Assembly: GCA_000507305.1 (NCBI GenBank)
Contig: DF239168.1
Coordinates: 62,001-126,000 of the forward strand
Length of the DNA: 64,000 nt
Direction of reading: 5' to 3'
From: Breviolum minutum Mf 1.05b.01
Taxonomy: Eukaryota > Sar > Dinophyceae > Suessiales > Symbiodiniaceae
Under the pieces are notes generated by a model. The model ran no database searches. It saw only the letters and a list, made by a program, of their open reading frames with translations, and was not told where the DNA came from. A program made the translations under genes and the position numbers. This document shows, piece by piece, positions 24,844-36,888 of this stretch (position 1 is the stretch's first letter; every line of letters begins with the position of its first letter).

Positions 24844-27800
24844 GGTGAACTTCACCAAGTTGGATCAGGTATGCGAGCAGGACAGGCATTGTATGATGGT
24901 CTTTATGTTGTTGGGGCATCTCAGTGGATCTGTGGCCGCCACCGGTCTAAACAGCCTGGCTGAAGCTGAAGCGGAACTGAGGTTCCACAGTTTTGTGTTG
25001 AAGTTTTTTGATTTTGTCAAATTCAAACCAATCATCAAAGTAGTTTTGTTTCACAATTTTTTCCCATTTTTTTTCACTTGAAGGTTGTTTAGTTGAAGGA
25101 ATTTTCAAAGATTTCAATTCTGAAAGCAATCCATAGGACAATGATGTATACCGTACAGAAAAAGCCACCCCACAAAACAGCCAGGATTATAAAAAAAACC
25201 CTCAAAAACAATCTTTTGAACCAATAGGACATCTTTGAATCAAATTAACCAAGACAGGAATTGACATACAACCCAGCAACGGAACCGGTTTTAAGGACTG
25301 CACGTTTGGCCGTGGTGGCTATAGCAGACAGATTCTCTCTAGACTGAGCAAGGCTGCAAAGCGACTGCCGTTGATTCCAGGGTGATGGTTTTTCATAGGA
25401 GTTTGGACTCGTCATAAAGAAGTTCCTTGAAGGAGTGTAGACCAGGATTCATATGTAGACAAGAATTGCATAAGGATGATACATTGTCATGATTCATGAA
25501 TATCGAGGTTTGCGAGAAATGTTGAAGTGCTACCCCATCCACATCATCTTCCTTTTTCCATCCTTTGTTCCCCATCCATCCTTTGCCTTTGTTTCAAGAT
25601 GTTTCAAGTGTTTGTGTCTCAAATGCCACAAATCATCCCAGAAAAGACCTCCAGCACCTCCATGAGTTACGCCTCCAATACTTCCAGCATCTCTGGCGAA
25701 GCAATAAATCGCGCAGAATGGACGTTTGGTCTCCCTTGACATTGATCCCACTTGCAGAGGTCTAGGTGTGGAGTCGGATGGTGATGGAGGGAACTTTTTT
25801 GGGGGAATCCTTCAAGATAGATTTGGGATGATGTGGTTGTTATCCCAAAAATAGTACTAGTACCCCAAAACACACTACGGGATACCAGTTAATACCCCCT
25901 CTGCAGTACAGTTGATCAAACAACTTGGTGTCTTACCCCAAATGCTTATTTTGTTATTTTTTCCCGAAGCTCCATGAAATCCCCACCCCAATCTGAAGGG
26001 TTGGATCCCTTTTCAGGTCGTATCTTGGAGAAGGAAGACTCCAGGCTGGGATGATGTAGATTTTTCATGTTTTTTTTTAATATTCTTGTTGAATGACAGT
26101 TGGCTTGGTGATCGTCAAATTGTCAAATTGTCATGCTTGGTGAAGGCCTATTTTGGTGAGTTTTTTGAAAAGTTGCCCCTGTGGCTAGGTTTCGTTTCGT
26201 AGGCAGACCCCATGCAGTAGGAAGCCTCAGGAATCTTCCGGCACCGAGATTCGGTCCCCGCAAGCAGCATGTCTTGTGAGCAGTTGGACAGCTTGAGGAC
26301 TCTATGGACTTACTTTGGGATTGGCTAAAATTATAGAATTACCAAACCAGCTAACCACCCTTTGTGGATGGCACCATGTTTTTTTAACTTTTTTTTTGGA
26401 ATTCATCCAAGGAACTTGCAGAGGTTTTGGAGGAAGTGCGCGAGGCTGCGGCGGGTTCAATTGGAAGATATGGTTTACTTCAGAATCCTCACATTTGAAA
26501 CACCTATGAAAAATTGACCATTGTTTTTCCTTTGGTAAATTCAACTTGACTTTGAAACCACAAAACTGTCATCAAAGTATGGACCAAACGTTTTTTTGTT
26601 AATGCTCGAAGTGCGACTGTTTTGTCGGACGCCTCCCCATTTTTTGCAGGAGTTTTCCGGGCCACCTCAGGGAATTGTGTTCGGGATGCCTGATTTTTAG
26701 AGGGCACCTGTTGGTTGAGGTTTAAGAGATTCCTTTTTTTTTGGATTATAATGCTTGATAAAGTAGGTTAGTAGAAATAGTGATTGCTTTAGAAAAAGGA
26801 ATTGACTTGTATATTTTTTTGGGGAGGTTTTGTTCTCAATGGATACCATTGTGAAACAATCATTTTGTGGATCCCGGTTTCCGCCCAGTTTAACCGGAAA
26901 CCGGTTACCACAAATCGGGGGGGCAACCGCAATGGTCGCAAATAATCATTTGGAAGCACTTGCTATGGAGGAACTCGGATCATCAAAACACCTGCTTGAT
27001 TTCCTCGATGGAAGAGTGCAGCAGAAAAGAATAAATATGATGTATATATATATATACTATACATACATATGAGCATACCCAGCATCATTAAACCCATGAA
27101 CATCTTGAACATTTCCCTTCTATTTTTTCCATAGATTTTTTGGTTGCTTCCCTGTTTGTCTTTCACAGACCCAGGTTTGATGTGGGTATTTGCAGCGTTC
27201 AGTTGATGCCTCAGCCATTGGGGAATTTCCGGACGCCATCCGCCCTCAACTCTTCGACCCGAGGGTGGATGATCGAAGCCGTGGCTTCTCCTTGCAGAAT
27301 CTCGAACGATATCCGGAGCGAATCTGTTCAAAGCAGTTCGATTGTTGGGAATGAGTGTTTTAGCAGAAGTTTATGCTGGCGGGTCTTTTACCGGCCCACA
27401 AATCTAATGACATCGTTGAAGTTGCACACATGTTAGATGCTACGTGTAAAAAGCCACATTTTCAAAGTGCTACGGAATGCACTGCTTCGGTACATACTTT
27501 ACACATGTCCAAACCTGTAATGTAACCCGTGTTCAAAGTGCTACGGAATGGACTGCTTCGGTANNNNNNNNNNNNNNNNNNNNNNNNNNNNNNNNNNNNN
27601 NNNNNNNNNNNNNNNNNNNNNNNNNNNNNNNNNNNNNNNNNNNNNNNNNNNNNNNNNNNNNNNNNNNNNNNNNNNNNNNNNNNNNNNNNNNNNNNNNNNN
27701 NNNNNNNNNNNNNNNNNNNNNNNNNNNNNNNNNNNNNNNNNNNNNNNNNNNNNNNNNNNNNNNNNNNNNNNNNNNNNNNNNNNNNNNNNNNNNNNNNNNN

Positions 27801-30115
27801 NNNNNNNNNNNNNNNNNNNNNNNNNNNNNNNNNNNNNNNNNNNNNNNNNNNNNNNNNNNNNNNNNNNNNNNNNNNNNNNNNNNNNNNNNNNNNNNNNNNN
27901 NNNNNNNNNNNNNNNNNNNNNNNNNNNNNNNNNNNNNNNNNNNNNNNNNNNNNNNNNNNNNNNNNNNNNNNNNNNNNNNNNNNNNNNNNNNNNNNNNNNN
28001 NNNNNNNNNNNNNNNNNNNNNNNNNNNNNNNNNNNNNNNNNNNNNNNNNNNNNNNNNNNNNNNNNNNNNNNNNNNNNNNNNNNNNNNNNNNNNNNNNNNN
28101 NNNNNNNNNNNNNNNNNNNNNNNNNNNNNNNNNNNNNNNNNNNNNNNNNNNNNNNNNNNNNNNNNNNNNNNNNNNNNNNNNNNNNNNNNNNNNNNNNNNN
28201 NNNNNNNNNNNNNNNNNNNNNNNNNNNNNNNNNNNNNNNNNNNNNNNNNNNNNNNNNNNNNNNNNNNNNNNNNNNNNNNNNNNNNNNNNNNNNNNNNNNN
28301 NNNNNNNNNNNNNNNNNNNNNNNNNNNNNNNNNNNNNNNNNNNNNNNNNNNNNNNNNNNNNNNNNNNNNNNNNNNNNNNNNNNNNNNNAAGTTTATGCAG
28401 GTTGTTTGGGGGGGGGAAAGCAACAAATCTTTTATTTTTGGCCTGGTACATGGTGAGTTTAAGGTGGTTGGAGTCGCCACCGTCAAGAAATCATTATAAT
28501 ACAGTTCTTTTTTTGGGGGGTTCTTTTCTTGGAACTTTTTTTAGAAAAGCGGTTGAATATGTTCTTTGGATCCTCAAGATTGTCCTCCATTTAAATTGAA
28601 AGAAGTTTCTCATTGTTGGTGAGGCTTGAGCCTGAAAAATATCTCTCACAGCCGCAGGAGACGCGCATGGACCTGAGAATGAACTCCAAAACCGGGATGT
28701 CAGCTGCAGAGTGGCTCAAGGCGATATCTTCCCAGTTAAAATTGGGAGATGAAGCTGATACAGAGCAGATACCAAGAATTTGACTGACGAATCTTTGGGA
28801 AGGTTGTCTTTGCTTGTAGCAGCAGTTACTCAAACATGCTTAAATGAAATTGCCCTAAAGTGTGTGACAGACGAGCATTTTTAACAGTCTTTTCATCATA
28901 AATGTTCATGACAGGAGGCCACGGTGGAAGAGATTGCCTGGGTCTTGCGAGAATATGGCCCAGATAGACAGGATGTTTCGAGCCACAATCCCTTGCAACA
29001 CAAAGAGCAGTATTTGTCCCTTTAGAAAACTCAGTCTTTGTCCCTTTAGAAAAAAAAAAGGGTTCTTTCCCCATTTAAAACAGATTTTGATGTAGAGTTT
29101 CTATGGGGTTTCTTTGGAAAAAACATCCGAGCTTTTGATGGTAGGATCACCTGCAAGCCGAGCGATTGGCACAGGTGTGAACCCGTTGGGTGAGTTCAGA
29201 GTTTCGGGAAAAGATGATTGAATATTGAGTTATGTTGTTGTTAAATGTGATTATAAATCATGAATCTATTTTTTTCAGATCATAATTACGTTATGATTAT
29301 GATCTGTAAGATGATTATGTATATAGTGATACGTTTACAGTATACATACATATTTATATATATATATACCCATACAGTATAGATGTGTAGAATAAAATCT
29401 TGTTTTCCTTCCAAGATATTTCCAGGTCACCTGGAATTTGTCCTCAATGTACATTGTTCTTTAGTTTTCTCCCTAAGATGCAAATTTCAGCAGGGGTTTT
29501 GACAGATGTTCGCACCTTGGTTGGGCATGATTTGTTTGCAGGTGATCTTTGATGATCAGTCTGCTAGCACTTCCCGGCATGCTTGGGAGGGTGAAGAGTA
29601 CGCTGATTTTAAAGGATCAGGTGTCACTCTCTGGGGTTGAATGAACGATCTGTTTGATATCTGTTTGATTCTTTTCTTAAAACGCACATGATACTCTCAC
29701 AGCATGTTCAAGGATCCCAACGGAGAAATTGAAAACAAAAGATTACTCCTTTGATAAACAGTCTTAAGATGATTCCAACATATTTCATTTCACATGCATA
29801 GATCTGTTCGAATGTCTTAAGTTTAAACATTTGCGTATTTTTTCTTTCGGTTTCGGTTTTGCTCTCTTTCAACCTTCAACATCATTCAATCTCAAAACAT
29901 ATTTTGTCCAAAATTCCTACGCCATTTCTCAGCACAAATACTTTCTCCCCTTCTTTGGAAACCCCAGGTTTCCAACAAAAAAAAACACCGTTGAATCAAT
30001 CTGCGGATCTGCGGAGCTCCGCCAGATGGGCCCTTTGAGTCCATGTCGCGCTTTGCGGAACTCATTGGTCGGTCCATGTTAGCAACTAACCTTCAACGAC
30101 GAAAACGGGGGGTGG

Positions 30116-30171
<56 letters not shown>

Positions 30172-33100
30172 GGAAAGAAGCGGGGATGTGACCTCCAAAA
30201 CAAACGTTTGTTTTTCTATGAATTTTGGTGCTTTTGGGTGATGATTTTTGTGGATGAAAAACAACTGTTTTATGGGTTTTGGATGGTTTTGGCCACTACC
30301 AAGGTTGGCGATGAGGAGTTTCAACACACCACTTCAGGTGCTGTTGAGTTAGTAGAGATGTGATGCAATTGAAATGTCCCTGAAAGCTTGAAAGTCAATA
30401 TGAAGTTCATTTGAACGGCAGAAAGAGAGACTGATGATGGAAATTTTGTTTTCCTCCGGATCTTTAGCAGATAGTCGACATCAATTATTTTTTTTGGCTT
30501 GTGACGTTCTGGAGAAGTCAAAGTTTGACAGGCCGATCACATCCTGCGCGGTTGACTCTTCAGGCTGCTTTAAGACATTTTAAGACGTTTTAGAATCATT
30601 CAACCAAACTCGGTTTCCAGCCGCTTTCTGCGATGATGTTTCAGTGTTTGGAAAGTGTGAACCACTGGCGTATGTTGAGGCCTTTCGGCTTTTCCTCAAC
30701 TCCGAGATTGAGCAACTGAAAACAGGTGTGTATGGTTTCTGCAAAAGAGATGATTTGGAAGAGATGAAAATAACAAAAACTCATAGAATCCTTCCAGCAA
30801 AAAAAATGACACCACTAGGTAAAAGGAAAGTCATGCTATGTCATATGTTTTGTTTGTTTTGAGGTGTTCCTTTGGAATTCGAGGGGGAACACATATCAAT
30901 TGAGAGGGACATATGATTGTATTGAGTTTTGGTCTTCTTTTTTTTGGGGGGGAGAGAAACATTATCTTTAATGACAGTTTTTTGAATCAATTGGGGACAT
31001 ATTTTCTTTGTTGAGGGAGGAAATATGTATATAGAAGTCTGATTTTTTTCTCGAAATATATTGTTTTTATTCAAACGATTGAAATCTTTATTTGCGGGTG
31101 TTGTTTATATATGTATATATACATCGAGTCTTTTTCTTTGATTGAGTTTATTTTTGATTGAGGCAGATTTGTCATATTTGATTGCAAATTAGGGACATTT
31201 CATAAACGTATCTCACGATTCCCATGGATGCAGGACTGGTGGGAGCTTTTGAGGTTCTGGCGATGGGTGGTCGCTGTGTCGTTGCCACCTTCAAATGGAG
31301 GGAGGCGGAGAAGATCCGCAGGAAAAGTGCAGGCAGTCATCCATTTGAATAGGAAATGTTACACCCCCGAAAACTACGATGGAACCTGAAAATACCCCCT
31401 TTGAAGAGGAGAATCATTTCCAAACCACCATTCTTAATTTTCGGGAGTGTACCTAGTCACCAAACTTCTGTAAGAACTAAAACTCAGAGATTTACACCCT
31501 TTTTGCCCTTCCCTTGATTGCACATTGACAGCCTTGGGGTAAGAAACCATCAGGAATGGTTGGGTAAGCTCGGGTAAAATCTGTTGTCTATCTACATATT
31601 GTCTATATAGCATTATATAGCCTATATATATATACGTACATATATTGCAGCTTGTATTCACAACAACAATCTTCCTAAGCTTCCCTCCAAGTTTTGTGGC
31701 AAGATTTGGAGTCATCATTCCACTAGGTCTAGTGATGATCTTGGAATCTTCATCAAAAGTGTTTCGTTGGTTCCAAAGATCAAGAAAATCATCGGAAGCT
31801 AATCCAACTTTTTTAAAAGAAGCGAATTTTATATTCCCTTCTTGATCGGATGTGATTGTATTAAACTACCGATGATTTGGTGATTTGATGGTTGGACTGG
31901 TTTCTAATTTCAAGCACCAAAGCTATAGGACTTTTGCGCAGGCAAGACCCCTAGAAAACACATGTTGGTTTTTATACTAAAGCCATGGTGGATCGGAGGC
32001 CGCGGTGGTTGATCGCTTTGTGCAAGAGATGGAAGATCCTGATCCTGAGACCGTTTGGGATCTCCAACGTGGCAATTTTGGGAGGTGAACCTGTAAGGAT
32101 CATAAGGTTGGAGAAGTTTATTTGAAAGGTAATTTCCTTGTGGGTTTTACAAAAGGACTACTTTTTTTCCCCAATAGCAAAATGCTATGGGGTCTTTGCC
32201 GTTCCGGGAAGGAACCGGGTTCCGGGAACCGGTTCCGGGAACTGGTTCTGGGAACCGGTTTCGGGAACTGGTTCCGGGAAACCGGATTCCGGACCCGAGG
32301 CATTGCCAAGGTTCCGGGTTTAGAAGGTTTCGTGCCCGAGGTTTCGCAGGTTTCGGTGTTCGCTGGGCCAGGTTAGGTTCTGTTCCCGAGCTTTGGACGG
32401 AACCGGTTCTGGGAACCCGAGGTATTAAGAAGGTTCCGGGTTGCGGAGATTCCGTTCCCAAGGTTCCGAGAAAGTTACTGTGTCATTACTTTGAAAGTCT
32501 ACTTGTGTACTTGGAAAGTATATTTATACTTTTGTACTTGGAAAGTCTACTTTTGTCCTTTGAAAGTATGCTTTTGTACTTTGAAAGTATGCTTTTGTAC
32601 TTTGAAAGCATACTTTTGTACTTGGAAAGTATACTTTTGTACTTTGAAAGTGTACTTTTGTACTTTGAAAGTATACTTTTGTACTTTGAACGCGCACTTT
32701 TGTACTTTGAAAGTATAGCTTTGTACTTTACCACAATGCTTGCATCAGGTTGCATTGAAAATCAATACAGCAGGGGCAAAGAAAAGGTGGTAATAAGTGT
32801 CCACTTTATAATGCAAACCTCCTTGCTGTTGGGGATACCACCTACGCTTATTTGTTTCCAAGAAACCATTCTTTACCATAAGTTATGACTCCCATGATAC
32901 TTGTAGGGTTTTGACGACGAGAGACAGAAGTCAGCCTTGATGCCTGCGTTGATCATCATCCCCAGGTGAAACGTATTTCGAAGAGGTGCAACGTGGGAAG
33001 AGTTGGACAAAAAATCCCCATGTTAAAAGATAATTACATGATTTTGGGAGCTTTTCCATCACCTCAACTGGTCGGATCTTGTGAAATTGTCCAACAAGTA

Positions 33101-33866
33101 GGATTTTCATTACCACTTGTTTGTTACACCTTTCAAGCAATATGTTGACGAAGTTTCATTGTCGATCTCATCGATACTGCAGCACTGCTCAGACGATTAG
33201 TGGAGCTGTATCCTATCGCAGGGTCGGGAATCCTAGGAGATGTGCAGCGATTATGTTGGATGCCAAATCCTACCAGTGAAATATCATGTCGATGGATTTT
33301 GCCAGATATTATTCCTGACCTGCCATTCCCGAGATTTTTTTTAAGGGTGCGTTGCGATTTTGGGGGCATGTCATTTTGGACACAAGATATTTTGAGATGC
33401 CACCTATCCTGTGTTGGAAGCGCTCTACTGCTGCAAGTTTCGTTGGATCAAAGGACGGACTTGGACTATGCTGTGCGACTTCTGGCTCTGCCACACAGGC
33501 GTGAGACCTGTCAGCTAAAGTGTGGAGAAATGACTGTGAATACAATGTAGATGGGAAGAACGGCTTGGTATGTAGGGCTATGGGTGTTAACAATGGGGCA
33601 ATCATTTCTGGCCAAAGATTTTGGAATTTGATGGAATTCCACCTGTTTTGGACTCAAATCATAACCAAGATGCTTTGAACATTGACAAGTTTGGTGCATC
33701 TATCCCCTTGCATCTTCCTCTCGCTCGATGGTTTCCATTGATCCGTCGTCTGAGCAGGGCAGCCTATGGGGAGGTGCGACAGAACATCCGAGCTCGTTCT
33801 GGCGCAGTGCTTAGAATTCCACGGGAGATTTGTTGGCAAAACCTAGGGGTTATCTGCTACTGTTGA
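24844..33866 (+). CDS. rsmH-like: RsmH/METTL15-family rRNA N4-cytosine methyltransferase, at least 11 exons
   Basis: Exons: 24844-24868, 26412-26450, 26650-26687, 27175-27204, 27264-27315, 28652-28753, 28915-28971, 30645-30725, 31234-31332, 31999-32084 (approximate), 33183-about 33230, 33438-33498 and 33758-33866 (TGA). Spliced pieces follow the family in order: VNFTKLDQ; PPQGIVFGM|FDVGICSVQL|VDDRSRGFSL (compare DLGxSSxQLDDxxRGFSF); RMDLRMNSKTGMSAAEWLKA (compare PLDMRMDxxxGxSAAEWL); EEIAWVLREYGPDRQ; EAFRLFLNSEIEQLKT (compare FQALRIFVNxEL); GAFEVLAMGGRCVVATFKWR (compare LxPGGRLVxxSF); LLRRLVELYP; TDLDYAVRLLALPHR; YGEVRQNIRARSGAVLRI (compare NxRARSAxLRV). The family uses SAM to methylate C1402 of small-subunit rRNA, so a plastid or mitochondrial target is likely. 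GC donors at 26451, 26688, 28754 and 33499; GA donors at 27205, 27316 and 28972. N-terminal SAM-motif exons upstream of 24844 and one between 28971 and 30645 are not resolved. The intron at 27316 contains an 825-nt gap. Confidence 0.88.
27461..27563. repeat. 71-bp direct repeat running into an assembly gap
   Basis: TTCAAAGTGCTACGGAATG at 27461 recurs at 27532 with the following ACTGCTTCGGTA also repeated. The sequence between is not internally repetitive, so the period is 71 bp. The second copy runs directly into the N gap. Confidence 0.85.
27564..28388. other. Assembly gap (825 N)
   Basis: Unsequenced. It lies in an intron of the RsmH-like gene and is preceded by a 71-bp direct repeat. Confidence 1.
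29542..29640 (+). CDS. Candidate exon inside the RsmH-like gene region
   Basis: After TTTGCAG| the frame reads VIFDDQSASTSRHAWEGEEY and continues to a TGA at 29638-29640, with a possible GT donor (GGATCAG|GTGTCAC) before it. It sits where an RsmH exon linking the REYGPDRQ and FQALRI-like segments is expected. I do not recognise RsmH motifs in it, so assignment to that gene is only positional. Confidence 0.4.
   Translation: MIFDDQSASTSRHAWEGEEYADFKGSGVTLWG
30114..30171. repeat. (GTT)n microsatellite
   Basis: About 19 GTT units inside an intron of the RsmH-like gene. Confidence 0.98.
32205..32480. repeat. GGTTCCGGGAACC palindromic array
   Basis: Repeated variants of the self-complementary 13-mer GGTTCCGGGAACC (with TTCTGGGAAC and TTTCGGGAAC variants) from about 32210 to 32300, then more dispersed copies (GAGGTTCCGGGTT) to about 32470. 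It lies in an intron of the RsmH-like gene, directly before the 21-bp minisatellite. Confidence 0.85.
32490..32735. repeat. 21-bp minisatellite, about 12 units
   Basis: Consensus GTACTTTGAAAGTATACTTTT repeated with few substitutions. The period is a multiple of three, so several frames stay open with a 7-residue periodicity (for example LLYFESI). Each unit contains the palindrome AAGTATACTT. No splice or family support for translation. Confidence 0.95.
32907..32965 (+). CDS. Candidate exon of uncertain gene
   Basis: 59 nt between CTTGTAG|GGT and CCCCAG|GTGAAA encode GFDDERQKSALMPALIIIP (phase 0 in, 2 out). It lies within the RsmH-like gene span, but its phases do not fit the neighbouring RsmH exons, so it may be an alternative exon or a false positive. 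Confidence 0.3.
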
Positions 33867-35307
33867 TGGCACTCCAATCTTATAATTGGCACTTATTTAT
33901 CCAACTTATTAGTTGGGGGTTTTACTACAGGATCACCAACGTGTTTATTCAAGATACCAAAACATGTCAAGGGTTTGTCATTCGAAAACTCCAAGGTTCC
34001 TTGTACATTTTGGAGAAAGTTCCACGAAGCTGTCCTCGGGTGAAAGCAAAACCGAGGACAAACTCATGGAAGCTTCGATTTCCTGTGGATGGGTTGATAG
34101 GTCCAAGATGCAAAATAACCCATGAAACGAACAGTCCAACACAACAACAACTTCCATATGCAAGGAACGATTTTCTATGATTTTCTGATGAACAAAAAAG
34201 CTCAACGGAATCTCAACGGACTTTCCGTCGCATTTTTGAGATGGATGTTGTCATACTTGGAGGGCAGACAGTTTGGCTATTTGTTCCAGGATGTTGCGGA
34301 ACCGCTTCAAAGAACCGGCCAAGAATCCCATTTCGCCTCAAGAGGACGAATGACTTTCCAATTGTTTTCCACCAGTAAAAATAATGCGATGAACACCTGG
34401 GTTGCGTAGTCATGAACAGACATCTCCAAACACTTTTGTATGCGAAATTTGTGCTTACACTTTGAACAGAGATCCGGGATGTAGAAAGGGAATCATGATA
34501 ATCATGTACGTATTTGAGCGTAACACAGGGTTTTTAACCGACGGTAGGAAATGGCAACTACGCAACTAATGTAGTTAAGTTTTGGCAAACTGTTTGTGCC
34601 AAAACATTTCCGGGATTGGCTGAAAAAGCCGTCCATTTCTTGAAGCAATTTTGTAGGCCAGCTCAGTGTGGACATGCCAAGTGATGAAAGAAAAGTGTCT
34701 GGCAATTTCTGGCGTATCTTCCCCACCTGTTGGTGTGTGAAGTTAGCATTTTGGAAGGTCTAGGCCCTTCTTGTTTTTTTCAAAGACAAAACTATTGGAT
34801 ATTCAGAAAGCTCCTTGGTAGCATCAAAATCTTGGCCACCTTTGTACCACATGGTGAAACAAGTAGTGTTCAAGGAGATGTGCGTATGGGTGGAAAGATC
34901 CCCGAAAGTTGTGTAGACCTGGATATTTTCATGGAAATTGTAGCAAGGTTTGGTTTCCGGCGTCCACTATTTTCTTGGATCAACAATGGTAAATCCTAAA
35001 CTGGGGTTGATTTGCAGCACAATTTTGGGTTGATTTTTCCGTGCCAGGCCATCCTGGTGGGGACCTCAAGCACAAATCTGACATTCTGGAACTGTTTTCA
35101 GCTTGAAGTTTTGGTAATGACGGCAGCCAACCGCAAAAACGCCGCTGTACGAAATTTTCCTGCTGGAACTTAGTGAATGACATACTCAATTGAATTATGA
35201 CTATAGAACTATGCAGCCACTAAGTACCTTCAAAATTGCCCAGGTAAAACCATCCAACCTTTTACCACTACACTGAAGTTCCAGCATTCTCTGAAACTCC
35301 ACCCGAG

Positions 35308-36369
35308 GTAATGTTAAGCGGACTATTTGCAAGTTCTGGCAACAGGCGATCTGCAAAATCGTTGTCGACCACCCCCGTCATTTCCCCCAAAAAAACTGAC
35401 CGGTTGAACACGCACAAAAAGGAAGAACAAGATGCCTCTGACAGTGGGACGACAAGTGCACCTTCGTTTTCCCAGAAGTTTTCAACAAAAAATGCGCCCT
35501 TTGCTTGTTTTCAGGGCACCTGCAACCGTGGTTCTGACTGCACCTTTGCTCATGGTTCGGAGGATATGCAGGTGGATGGTTGGAAGCCAACAGAGAGACT
35601 TGTGGACTTTGTCAATCATTAATTGGTGGTTTGCAGGTCGAGCTTAGGCGACTCATCAATGGATTTTACCTTCTTCATTACAGACTGTTCACTCAAACAA
35701 AAAGGCGAAGCTGCAATGAACGATGTGAAATGCCTTGCTCCGGCACCAAATGCAGCACTTGCAAAGGCAGCAAATGTTTTACTTTGTCAGACTCTACAGG
35801 ATATGTCTGCCAATGGCGAAGCCGATTACCTTGAACCTGTGCATGCAGGTGGGGCAGACAAGGCAGACAGTTCAATCTTCGAGTTTACTTAGGAAAACGA
35901 TTTGAGTCCAGATACCAGGTTTGAAAAACCCCAAATTCATCCAAATTCAACATTTCTGGGTCCTGAACGTGTCCTGAATTTCCACACTTTGACACTTTGA
36001 AGATGTGAAGGTGGAACCAAGCGGACTATTTGCAAGTTCTGGGAAGAGGCCGGCAAGCTGAGTCAGCTTGAAGATGGGTTGTATGATAAGAGTAGTATGA
36101 TCATCCCTTGTCAAAGACTACCAAACAAATGAATGCAATCTGCAAGTCGTCTAATTTTTTCCATCTCATTTCCCACACCATCCATGCATGGTATCATATT
36201 TACCTACATTTGGTTGATTTTTTTATGGTAGATGTAGGTAAACATAGCATACACGGATGGTAATTTGCCAATCCAGGATGCCTGCACAAAGGGTGACCTT
36301 TGTACCTTTGCTCATGGCCCAGAAGAGATTGGTGCCTGGGGCCCCAAGAGAAACAGAAGCAAACCATAG
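35308..36369 (+). CDS. Two-finger CCCH zinc-finger protein
   Basis: Exons: 35308-35345, 35515-35571, 35637-35661, 35684-35848, 36011-36048 and 36277-36369 (TAG). The first finger is VKRTICKFWQQ|GTCNRGSDCTFAHG and the second is TKRTICKFWEE|DACTKGDLCTFAHG, both C-x7-C-x5-C-x3-H, the RNA-binding class. Each is split by a GC-AG intron at exactly the same codon boundary (donors at 35346 and 36049). Between the fingers lies a linker, VELRRLIN then an Ala-rich helix (PAPNAALAKAANVLLCQTLQ) and ADYLEPVHAG. All phases agree only if a 22-nt GA...AG interval (35662-35683) is removed; otherwise there is a frameshift or a different model. A 5' exon ending in phase 1 is missing. After the second finger the tail EEIGAWGPKRNRSKP ends at TAG. 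Confidence 0.72.
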
Positions 36370-36434
36370 CAAACCGAGCAAACCATCTCATCCCAACATC
36401 TTCCAACATCTTCCAACCACTCAGCCACTTCACC

Positions 36435-36888
36435 ATGGCTAAGGCCCGCATTTTGGTGGAGCCACTTCCATTTTGCCGGGAAATTCCAAGTCACACAGGT
36501 GGTTATGGATTGGCTCCGATTGGAGGGAGCACAGGGAGCACCCCCATGGTGAAACGCACCATCTGCAAGTTCTGGGAACAGGTGCGCAGGAGGGCAAGGT
36601 AAATCCAGCTTGGTTTGGAGATATTTAGCTACTCCAAACACAGATACTCAGATACAACCGTTACAACCCACCTTTTTTTGCAAAAGAAGTGGTGTTGAGG
36701 ATTTTGCGAAGTGCTTAGGAGATGGCTTTGTTCACAGTGATGGAAAGAAGGGATGGACGGAATTGTACTGGCCTGCGTTACTTGCGATGCAGGGGACATG
36801 CGCCAGAGGAGCCGAATGCACTTGGGCGCATGGTGAAGAAGATCGAGGGGTCCGAGTACCCAGAAGCCCAGAGGTGCAAATCGGATAG
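36435..36888 (+). CDS. Single-finger CCCH zinc-finger protein, two exons
   Basis: Exon 36435-36581 opens with an ATG (MAKARILVEPLPFC) and ends VKRTICKFWEQ. After a GT-AG intron, exon 36793-36888 gives GTCARGAECTWAHGEEDRG and a TAG. The spliced reading is 80 residues with a canonical C-x7-C-x5-C-x3-H finger split at the same codon position as the two fingers upstream. It starts 66 nt after the previous stop, so it could be a separate small gene or a further finger of the same gene read through an unrecognised intron. Protein-like exons in another frame immediately follow (36889-36954, 37133-37194), so the stop at 36886 may not be the true end. Confidence 0.7.

Noticed and set aside
27462..28599. 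Five very long open frames through 27.5-28.6 kb and similar ones at 61 kb
   Set aside because: They consist almost entirely of N; not real coding sequence.
32187..32888. 233-codon frame with 7-residue repeats (LLYFESI)
   Set aside because: Generated by the 21-bp minisatellite and the GGTTCCGGGAACC array inside an intron; no start context, splice support or family.
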